Shown here piece by piece: positions 55,746-64,000 of a stretch of DNA of 64,000 nt; the stretch's first letter is position 1; each line of letters starts with the position of its first letter. The DNA is taken from positions 1 through 64,000 of the forward strand of contig JAUJYZ010001003.1 of the NCBI GenBank assembly GCA_033675265.1, in the 5' to 3' direction. The translations under genes were made by a program, and so were the position numbers. The DNA comes from Actinostola sp. cb2023. Lineage: Eukaryota; Cnidaria; Anthozoa; Actiniaria; Actinostolidae. The notes beneath the pieces were generated by a model. The model worked only from the letters and a program-made list of their open reading frames with translations, ran no database searches and was not told where the DNA came from.

Positions 55746-56605
55746 ACACGAGGGCGCACTATAAAAGGGAAGCTACCCAGGGTAAGTTCGTTGGATCTGT
55801 CAATCAAATCAACCGAGACGTCACAGAGAGAGGATCTCAAGAACTACAAGCTTTATAAATCAACTCAAATGAACAAGAAACTGTGGAAATAAATACTACA
55901 ACGCACATGGATAATTTTTGCTGTACAATTCACTATTACTTTTCACTTTGGTAAAATAAATTATGGTACAAGTTTGAACTGGAACCGTAAGCCGTTTTGA
56001 AGTCGCACGGCTCTAGTATTCTGCTTATCGTTTCTTTCGTAGGTTATCCTAAAATTTACCCGCCAAGACATGGAAATGCCACTTGCGAATTAAATATACT
56101 CAAAGCATAGGTTTCGAAACCTTACCGGCCTTTACCATAAAAGTACAGAGATGCGGCGAACGACGTCGTTCGTCTTGTTATAGTACGAACGTAACTTGTG
56201 TAATGAAAACAATGCTCTTGTCGCTTTATTTAGAAATGACCGAACATAGTTTTATGCTTGGAAATGCTTATTACAGGCAAAGAGGATTTCGCTTCATTAA
56301 TTTGTAGGCCTGGATAAGAAGTACGGATGTTGATTGTTGTGATACATGGCGCGCGAAATTCAAAACATTCTTCGGTACGCGTGGCGCGACTGAAAATCGT
56401 ATAGATAACTACCGAATACGAAAAATATTGACACGTCCGTCTATTATAACTGTTTTAGACGTAAATTTGCAATTTCTTCATTGACTTTGGTGTTGAAATG
56501 TGACTTTATTAAGAAAATTATTTTACCCTGCTGTTCAGCCATGTTCAACCATTCAACCAAAAAATTGAGGGCGGAGCGATGCCCTTTTATAGTGCGCCCT
56601 CGTGT
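55746..56605. mobile_element. TTAA-type MITE in element B intron
   Basis: Termini ACACGAGGGCGCACTATAAA and its complement are inverted for about 24 bp. TTAA flanks both ends (55742-55745 and 56606-56609). Its TIR differs from element B's own. The short frame at 56083-56307 has no known domain. Confidence 0.8.
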
Positions 56606-56768
56606 TTAATTAGTGTTTTAGTTCCCATCCAAACGGATAAATTTGAAAACGCATTTAAATGTTTATGGTTATCTTATTAACGATTTAGTGTGGACGGATG
56701 CGTTTTTAAGACGAATTTACCAGTAAATCAGATCACCAAAAATAAAGGTTAACAAACAAACCACATAC

Positions 56769-57174
56769 CTGAGCCAGCCGCAACAAATATTCCAGTGCGG
56801 CGAAGGATTGTCCTGGAAAGGGCTTTGCTGATGCCACGGTCAGCCTTTCGCGGTTTACCTCCCTTGGCATGATTACACAGATCCGCTGGGACACGACAAC
56901 GCTGCGATCCTCTGCGCCATCCAATGCCGAGAGAATAACGATGGGAGGGACAAACTGTCAGCTCTGAGATATCAGACGGCAATGAAAACATCGATGCACG
57001 TGCTAATATGAGTTCCACCTCCGTGTCAATATCGATTATCCCCACTGATTTCGTGTGTCCTGAAATCTCTCTCTTGCATGAAAGAAGGGGAATTACATTG
57101 GTTTCTTTTCTATTTCTGTTCTCTAGGTCACAATGTCCACCAACTGATCTTTGAAATGAGCAATTCACCTCCAT
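56769..57174 (-). pseudogene. Element B: exon 1, Cys-rich N-terminal module
   Basis: From the ATG at 57174 it encodes MEVNCSFQRSVGGHCDLENR, then VELILARASMF, LTVCPSHRYSLGIGWRR, RCRVPADLCNHAK and TGIFVAAGS, open throughout. It ends at CAG|GTATGT with one codon base left, the same phase as element A exon 1. The ordered Cys/His residues (C..C...CP.HR...RC..C.H) suggest zinc binding. It is the least damaged part of the gene. Its start is about 340 bp inside the right TIR. Confidence 0.75.
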
Positions 57175-57806
57175 TATCAAACTGATTCGCGAGGGAACAA
57201 GTGATGGAATTGTTATTGTTCGATCTGTCAGTCAATTTTAAAATAACATGTACCTTTCACATTTTCGGGAGTTTCAATTTTTTTTCCATAGGAAAATACA
57301 ACTTATCAAATATCATAAGAATTATTCTGCTAGTAAAAATCTTATGTAATGACTGGACTAGTGCAATCAGGAATGGCATAGTATATATGTTATCGCTCAG
57401 CGGAAAAGAAGCCGAGGCAGCCATCGAGATTGCGTGACAATTGTACAAATTCAAGTGCCCGCCCGGGCCGTACTTTCATATTGTACCGTATCGAGTATTC
57501 TGCTCTAGAAAAGGAAAAGGAACATGTCCTGTTTTAGGACAGTATTAATGCTGGAGCTAGAGCGATAACATGGCAAGAGAAGTGATATTCAAGCGAGTTG
57601 TAGCGAGTTCAGGCATCATCGCTCCGTGATCTCTGATAGGAAACTGATTGGAAATAGCCCGTAAATCAATCGTTAGCCACTGGATTTGAAAGGTATGCTG
57701 AAAAAGATCTATTTTTGAGTCTTTTGCCCAGTTTGAAGTAACATGTGACGTTTTAGTCCAATGTCTGGACCATTATTTCCAGGTGCGGGAAATTGATTGT
57801 CGCGGG

Positions 57807-59200
57807 AAACAAGAGGGAAATTTGCATGAGCATGCGCTTAACCGCTGGACCATAAAAGTGTAATTTCGGAAGCACAAAAACCGATTATAGTAATAATAAC
57901 GCTATATTTTATTCTGTTGCTATTTTGATCATCAGAGTTCGACAAAAAGGCTTAATATAGTCAAATGTTAATTTAATTCTGGCCTTTCACTGCACACTGG
58001 CTATTCACAAAATTCGTATTTTGTTTGATATTGAACGGCACAGGAAGCCCAAGCTGGAATTTTGTGGATTATAACTTAATTTGTTTTTCTATAAATACTG
58101 TAACAACAGTCTTGAAACTGTCCTGGTGTCTTGTGGTATTTATTTACTATACCTGTACAAAGTTTCGTCGAATTTGAAAACTATTTAGATGTCTTCCCCG
58201 ACCTTTCCATGAAGATATTTTTGTTGTTATCATGAAAAACTGTAATTTTATCTCTTCTGGCGATTTTTTCCAACAATCTCAATAACATATACTGAAAGCA
58301 TATGGTACATAGTTCTATGAAATGGTAATTTTTTTGTGGAGTTTTGGGCTGGATTTCAAGCAATATGCAAAAAATGTATATTTTTGAGTAATGAAATTTA
58401 TGCAAACTTTACACTTCAATAAAATGTTTACACTTTGACCGATCTCAGCATAATATCTAAAAATATGACCTCAGATGGGAACATTACAAGAACATTGGAA
58501 CACTGACAGAAGAGGCCCTACCATAAAACGAATACCATAATAAATGTGTTGACGATTAATTCACGTTCTACAAATTATGACGAAGATATTTGTCGAAAAT
58601 CTTCTACCGAGCGATTTTTCCCAGAGAAGTTACTGGAATTTTTCAAAACAGGAAACATGACTTTAATGAATTATGTAGTGGAAATTGTGGAGATTTCGGC
58701 TCAATTTCGAGATAACTAACTTTAAAGATTGGGATAATTGAGTATTCCAGACATCATACCCAAGTTTATCTTCGTTTATTTGAAGTTGATTTGGTGTTGA
58801 TGAAAGCTAAAATATAATAATATACATTCCATGTGTACAAGAATTGACTAAATGTATTTACTTTCCCTTACATCTTCTTCGCGACTGAGCTTGCAACGTC
58901 GACAAACTGTTTACTCCATGTCAGCTGGCCGCCATGTTGTCCAAAATAGAGTATTTAGCACAGCAAAAGAACAGGAATTTGATATCAAATAAAGGCATAA
59001 TATTCTAATATTTCGATCAATGAAATAACTTTAAGGCACAAAGATAGCATTAAGAATTCATTTCTGCGTGTTCAGTACATACAATTCTCGTAATAAGTCC
59101 GCAAAAACTGTAAACATTGGAACCAAACAACTTGTGTCGAGTACATCTTGTATTCATCTGACTGTGGCGACGCATGCGCACACAAAAGTCCCTCCTGTTT
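57807..59200. mobile_element. hAT-type element inside the right TIR of B
   Basis: Termini AAACAAGAGGGA and the imperfect complement TCCCTCCTGTTT bound it. The 8-bp GTCGCGGG is duplicated (57799-57806, 59201-59208), as for hAT insertion; the left TIR of B shows the same sequence only once. No transposase frame is seen in 1.39 kb. Confidence 0.8.
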
Positions 59201-59365
59201 GTCGCGGGTTGTTTACAAGTAGGAAGTGCTATTTTCCCAAAATTAGTCGCGTTCTTTCTTTCGATCAATGAAAAGTACCAAACTAATTTTTATGCTATGG
59301 CCAAGATCACTTCTAAATGTTGTAAATTTATTTTTGTATAAATCTGAGTTATACCGGATATAGAA

Positions 59366-59588
59366 ATCCTCGGGAACCCAGGGGTATATTCTGTTTTACT
59401 CGTTCCCAGAGCTGTTGGAGCTTGTTCCGGAAGTCAAAATTCAAAATGGCGGCTGTCCTATTCAAACCAGAAATACTAAATGATTGTCGACCAATAAGGT
59501 TCAGAAACGAGAGTAATTTTGACTTAGTTCCAACAACTTCTCCAGGGGATTTCTCTTATAACGAGCGGACCCCTGGGTTCCCGAGGAT
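59366..59588. mobile_element. Short MITE with a 10-bp duplication
   Basis: Termini ATCCTCGGGAACCCAGGGGT are a perfect 20-bp inverted repeat. GGATATAGAA is duplicated on both sides (59356-59365, 59589-59598), while the left TIR of B has it once. A duplication of 9-10 bp would fit MULE-type elements; that is inference. Confidence 0.8.
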
Positions 59589-60039
59589 GGATATAGAACT
59601 GAGCTCTTGAAAAAGTGCTCCAAATTGAAATTTACAGACACCGAAATATATGCCATCTTTCGTTAATCCTCAGAAATTTAATACTGCATTTATAATGCTA
59701 TTTTTAGGCTTGAATTACTCGCAAGTATCTCGTAATTCAATATCTGAACTTATTTGCGTCTAGTTTCCTGTTGAGAATTCGAAAACTATGGTTTTCTTGG
59801 ACCTGAAAATCGTTCTAATTTCAAACATTTTTTGACAAAATCGGCAGTGACGGTTTTAATTTTGTTTCAAGAAATTAAAAAGTAATTTGAATAAAATAAA
59901 TACACCAGGCGAATAGGCTTATAATAGTGTATCCCTGGACAAAATATCAGACACCTTGATTTTTGACTCATGTGCCACATTTGTTTAATTTCACCCGGTT
60001 TGCAGAAAAATTCACTCTTAATTTGTCATGAAGTCAGCT

Positions 60040-60725
60040 GTTACCTTTGTATTTCATGGGAATTTTCAAAATAATAATGATCAATGAACTCTTCAAGTCC
60101 AGGAGACTTTTCATGGGTCATGAAAGACTTTGATTGTACTGTATTTCATGACTCATGAAAATGTAAATTGTGCTTATTGGCCATGAAAAATTTATTTGTA
60201 GCATTTTCATGGGCCATGAAACATGGTTAATTGTATTTCATGACTCATGAAAATGTAAATTGTGTTCAATCCAGGATTTTTATGGGTCATGAAGGATTTT
60301 CATGAGTCATGAAACATATTTATTTTTTATTTCATGACTCATGAAAATCTAAATTGTGCTTATTGGCCATGAAAATTTTATTTGTAGCATATTCATAGGC
60401 CATGAAATATTTTGTAATATTGTTTTTCATGACTCATGAAAAGGTAAACTGTGCTCAATTCAGGATTTTCATGGGTCATGAAGGGTTTTCATGGGTCATG
60501 AAACATATTTATTTTGTATTTCATGACTCATGAAAATATAAATTGGGTTTATCCCAACATTTTCATGGCCATGAAAAAATGTTTCATGGGTTGATGGAGA
60601 AATTTCATGGGAAATTCATGGGGCTCTGTCAAGGCCATGAAATAGAAAATTGCAATATTCATGGCACTGAAAAAATATTCATGGGTTTTTCATGGATGTT
60701 TCATGAGATTTTCATTAAATTGCTA
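60040..60725. repeat. CATG-rich palindromic repeat tract
   Basis: About 25 copies of TTTTCATGGGTCATGAAA and variants (CATGACTCATGAAAA) are spaced 20-60 bp apart. It is related in motif to 33195-33600 and 34141-34462. It starts just outside element B. Non-coding. Confidence 0.8.
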
Positions 60726-61184
60726 TTGCCATTTAAACCTTTAAAACGACAAGAAAGAAGTGACTTGTTCGTATTGTAAAAAAACGGAAATGTCACGCAA
60801 ATATCAGCCGCTGACCGGAAATGAGACCATTTGGACACAATTAATCAATGAGTGAAGATTGTGCTTGAAAAAAAAAAAAATTCGGTTAGTATTAAATCAG
60901 TGGAAAGAGTATTATTTTATGTGTTATAATAATCTACCACAAGTAGTCCGTGTGAGGTAGAATTTATACTGTTGAAATAACCTTGTGAGTAAATGTGAGA
61001 GGGATACTCGAAACATTTGAAAAGCTATGTGGTCTTAGCAAAAATTATACTCCGCCTACACAACAAAATGTATCTGCTACTCTGCCGCAGAGGCGAATAC
61101 ATTCCATGCTCAAAGTTAATATTGATAGGAGTGTCCTGCTGGATTCCGTAAACTCCGACCCTATCTAATACCCCATTCACACCA

Positions 61185-61262
61185 ACTAAACCTGTTTAGT
61201 TAAACCTGGTTTAGTTTAAACTTGTTTAGTTAAACTAGTTTAGTTTGCTTGACCGTTCAGAC
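61185..61262. repeat. TTTAGTTAAAC cluster upstream of the HARBI1-like gene
   Basis: CCATTCACACCAACTAAACC is followed by alternating GTTTAGTT and AACTAAAC motifs. Such a start resembles Harbinger-type termini with subterminal repeats. It may be the left end of the element that carried the transposase gene at 61400-62802; no right partner was found. Confidence 0.4.
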
Positions 61263-61399
61263 CAAATAAACCTTGTTTATCTATTTGCCTCTTTTTGTTG
61301 TATCAAATTCCCCTACCTACCCCTCAGGAATTATGATTAGTCGCAAGCGGCTCGGTAAATTTGCATTTGTAAACAAATATGGCTGACCAAGTTACGAGT

Positions 61400-62445
61400 C
61401 GTTTTTTTATTGTTAATTCTTCGTGATAAACTCGACAGAAGAGAAGGACTACGGCGTAGAAAGTGTCGAAGACGGTTATTGCTTTACAAACATCGCAGAC
61501 ACTCATTTTCTCGCAGTTGTTCTTACTTGTTTGTCGCTATCTGTTTCAACTTCATACTCGGAGTGTTTGTACGAACCCGAGATCACAGTCATTTTGGGAA
61601 GAAACTTGTGAAGGATGGACCGATAGACAATGGATAGAGAACGTGAGGATCTCCAGAGAATCATTTGACCATCTGTCCCAGCAGCTTTCTCCTCATATAA
61701 AGAAACAAGACACCAATTTTCGAAAGGCAATTCCTGCACGACAGCGATTAGCAATAACCCTCTATTGGCTTTCCGATAACGCTCATTACCGAACAATTGC
61801 AAACTTGTTTGGGGTTGGTAAATCCACTGTCTGTGGTATCGTAAAAGATGTATGCCAAGCTATTGTTCGAAATTTGTTGCCTTTATATATTTGCCTTCCT
61901 CAAAGTCGTCAGGAAATCCAAGAGAACATTAATGGGTTCACAGACCGTGCTGGTTTTCCTCAAGTAGTTGGAGCGCTAGATGGATGTCACATTCCCATCC
62001 AAGGACCTCAAAACAGTCCCGACGACTATGTCAATCGAAAGGGTTTCCATTCAATTTGACTCCAGGGGTTAGTGGATTTCAATTATATATTTCTTGACAT
62101 TTGTGTTGGATGGCCAGGAAAAGTTCACGATTCACGAATGTTCAAAAATTCCACCCTTTTCGATGCCTGCTGTGCCAGAAGTGTTTTACCCCTCAACATG
62201 TCCCAGATGATATCTCAGTGGAGTAAGACCATTAATACTAGGGGACTCTGCATATGGTCTACAGGACTGGCTCATGAGGCCATTCACCGACCGTGGCAAT
62301 ATATCTGCAAGTGAGGTATTATGATTGTATTAATATTAGGATCATATTTATATATATTTATTATAATTATTAGCAAATTAATATATATTCATTAGTGCTC
62401 TGCTATAAGATTCTTGACACTCAAATGAAGTTATTATTATTATTA

Positions 62446-62514
<69 letters not shown>

Positions 62515-62802
62515 GGTGACCTTCAACAATGTCCACAGCATGACAATAGTGGTCGTTGAAAATGCTTTTGGCAGATTGAAGGGGAGGTTCAGAGTTCTGA
62601 GAAAGAGATAACAGTTGATAACTGTTGTAATGTTATTGCAGCATGTTGTGTGCTACATAATTATTGCGAAATAATGCATGAGTTTTTTGATAACCAGTGG
62701 CTCATTGGTATACCCAATGTTGTTCCACGCCCTGCTAATCTTCAACAAAGACAGGACAGAAATGCTGTTGCCATAAGAGAAGCTATTTTAAATTTTGTAT
62801 AA
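61400..62802 (+). pseudogene. HARBI1-like: HARBI1-like PIF/Harbinger transposase, decayed
   Basis: From about 61597 the frame gives FWEETCEGWTDRQWIENVRI, then ARQRLAITLYWLSDNAHYRT and LFGVGKSTVCGIVKDVC (helix-turn-helix) and VVGALDGCHIPI (first catalytic Asp). A TGA at 62057-62059 is in frame. ICVGWPGKVHDSRMF carries the second Asp. After a frameshift near 62240, SAYGLQDWLMRPFTDRG leads to a GAG|GTATTA donor. A 200-bp intron (62316-62515) ends TTATAG, and VENAFGRLKGRFRVL supplies the Glu. The end is ILNFV and a stop at 62802. A frameshift also precedes 61597. In intact relatives this nuclease cuts and joins element ends; HARBI1 itself is a domesticated copy. Confidence 0.9.
62428..62513. repeat. 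(TTA)n microsatellite inside the HARBI1-like intron
   Basis: More than 25 TTA units, with one phase slip, run up to the TATAG acceptor, so the microsatellite forms the upstream context of the 3' splice site. Confidence 0.9.
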
Positions 62803-62871
62803 CTTAATATTATTGTTGATTTCAAATATTTTAAACCACCACTCATGATTGTAAACTGCATGGCTGCAGAA

Positions 62872-63372
62872 ATTGTAATAACTCGCGTATAAGAACCTAG
62901 TGATTAAGAACCTAAAATTGTAGCACTAATTAACCCCCCATTTTATAAGAACCTGTTGATCCTAAATTTGAAACATGTTCTTATTTGAAAATCAGGAAAA
63001 ATACAAAATTAAAATATCTGTCAATATATGTCAATCAAACTGTATAAAATGTCTTGTAATCTCATTTTACAAATCTATGAACAATTTTGGTTTGGCTACT
63101 GACCTGATTGTGCATAAGGAACCAGAAACAAATCAGAGTACATGTACCTGGAGTAGGGTTTTTAAATTGTATTTGCTCATAATGTAGTTAGCTGAATATA
63201 CCATGTGTATTGTACACGAGGAAGGAACCACACCCATATTGAACTGGCTGTTGGAACAGTAAACAAGCATCTTTTGCTCTTAACAAAAACCAAATATATA
63301 ATAACCTTTTTAGGCTAATCTGGAAAAACCTAGGTTCTTATACATTGATACATGTACGCGGGTTTTTACAGT
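62872..63372. mobile_element. TATAAGAACCTAG-bounded repeat
   Basis: TAACTCGCGTATAAGAACCT at 62878 is inverted against AGGTTCTTATACATTG...CGCGGGTTTTTA at 63330-63369. GATTAAGAACC variants recur inside the left end. The frame at 62975-63187 has no known domain. Confidence 0.5.
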
Positions 63373-64000
63373 CTGCATTTATATATTCATAAAGCACTTA
63401 GAACAGACTTGGATAAGTGCTATATAAGCTGTCACACTAACTCTTATCAGTGTATTTTATAAATATCAGTCAGTGAATCAATTTAATTCACACAAAGGTA
63501 CTGATATTGTAATTTATTTATTTATTTTAAATATAATTATTGTAATTTTAAATACATGTTCATATTTTAAGGAGCGACTGTTCCTCAATATTTAATATAC
63601 ATGTTTAATAAATACATTATTGTATTGTATTGATAAGTTTTCTTGATAGCCAGCACTTGAACTGAGATCTACATTAATTGAGACCAATACATTTTTCAGG
63701 TCATGTCCACTTTAATATAAAGTATACAATTCGTGTGCATTAAGGTGGTTCCCGCATAATGAATGACCGGTTTGCCGTATTTTTTAACTCGCTCGCTCCG
63801 CGTCAATATTGCTTGGATTTTATTGTGCTTAACACAAATACTAATTCAACCATTCTGCTTTTGGACGGTTTATTCAAAATTATCATTGTAAGCCGCGTTT
63901 GTGAATGCCAGCTGATATTCAAACGACACTATTTTCACTAAAACTGCTGCCAAACGGTTTTCCCTCGTACGATTTTTTTTAACTTCGTGAACGACCTGGT
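63373..64000. other. No gene recognised
   Basis: At 63405-63432 GCACTTAGAACAGACTTGGA then AAGTGCTATATAAGC resembles a retroelement 3' tail. The rest is AT-rich without a convincing coding region. Confidence 0.4.

Larger units (their letters stand above)
55330..56720. mobile_element. GTCCACACTAA-bounded element in element B intron
   Basis: The left end CTCGTCCACACTAATCCGGA and the right end TTTAGTGTGGACGGATGCG are inverted, with GGATAAATTTGAAAACGC subterminal copies at 55548 and 56635. It encloses two smaller MITEs (55602-55693 and 55746-56605). Confidence 0.55.
51550..57174 (-). pseudogene. Element B transposase-like gene, whole locus
   Basis: Recognisable exons run from the ATG at 57174 to a stop at 51550-51552. 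The order is Cys-rich N-terminus (57174-56769), an unseen CxxC exon, central region (54675-53713), a Cys-rich linker (from 53407), a candidate catalytic core, a C2H2 finger, a conserved C-terminal block, and a SAP-like tail. Defects are a one-base insertion near 53967, a TAG at about 53024, and frameshifts near 52215 and 51800, so the gene is dead. Intron 1 is enlarged by a TTAA MITE and other repeats. Each part is described separately. Confidence 0.8.
50013..60017 (-). mobile_element. Element B: 10-kb TTAA transposon with long TIRs
   Basis: The left arm 50013-50879 and right arm 57511-60017 are inverted copies starting GAGTGAATTTTTCTGCAAAC. A perfect TTAA flanks both ends (50009-50012 and 60018-60021). 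The right arm is longer only because of two insertions (57807-59200 and 59366-59588); without them both arms are about 867 bp. One gene on the minus strand fills the interior, homologous along its whole length to the gene of element A. It shares the TTAA/GAG boundary and layout with A, but the TIR sequences otherwise differ, so A and B are separate families of one lineage. Confidence 0.88.
57511..60017. repeat. Right TIR of element B, with two insertions
   Basis: Bases 57511-57806, 59209-59365 and 59599-60017 together reproduce the left TIR in inverse orientation. The breaks are two younger elements, each with its own target duplication made from TIR sequence. Confidence 0.9.

Noticed and set aside
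59436..59610. AAAATGGCGGC as the start of a host gene
   Set aside because: It lies wholly inside the 223-bp MITE at 59366-59588, so it is more likely a repeat feature than a promoter.

Overview
The window is metazoan genomic DNA that is AT-rich and unusually full of mobile elements. Spliced gene fragments, Tc1/mariner, hAT-type and PIF/Harbinger elements, a Ty3/gypsy retrotransposon and a LINE all point to an animal. The mix of repeats looks like a marine invertebrate, perhaps an anthozoan cnidarian or a sponge; that placement is a guess from style and not proven here. There are no bacterial operons, and I saw no rRNA, tRNA or CRISPR array.

The main finding is two large, related DNA transposons. 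Element A (8850-31299, gene on +) and element B (50013-60017, gene on -) each have terminal inverted repeats of about 0.85-0.9 kb beginning GAG. Element B has a perfect TTAA on both sides. Element A has TTAA directly at the left and two bases out at the right. Each carries one multi-exon gene for the same multi-domain protein: a Cys-rich N-terminal module, a CxxC exon, a central helical region, a candidate RNase H-like (DDE/D) core, a C2H2 finger (seen in B), a conserved C-terminal block and a SAP-like tail. Both genes are broken by stops and frameshifts. I cannot place the protein in a named transposase superfamily, so this is the best candidate for something undescribed.

Element A is inflated to 22 kb by nested insertions. 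These are a 97-bp satellite, a 5.6-kb near-perfect palindrome with a TTA duplication (12204-17767), AT-rich tandem repeats (18.5-21.6 kb), and a 4.76-kb Ty3/gypsy element (24874-29629) sitting inside the transposase reading frame. A short repeat at 21993-22232 preserves the unfilled version of the palindrome's target site.

Layout: 0-8.8 kb is foldback elements, hairpin MITEs and tandem repeats. 8.85-31.3 kb is element A. 31.3-32.9 kb is a 5'-truncated LINE holding a mariner-type MITE. 33-37.1 kb is CATG-rich repeats and a hAT-type MITE. 37.2-49.9 kb holds the two host-like genes: a Myb/SANT-like gene on + (exons near 38288-38540 and 47298-47910) and the first three exons of an exonuclease 1 (XPG/FEN1-type) homologue on - (49743-48735), with a large repeat-filled region between. 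50.0-60.0 kb is element B. 60-64 kb has another CATG-repeat tract and a decayed HARBI1-like (PIF/Harbinger) transposase gene (61400-62802).
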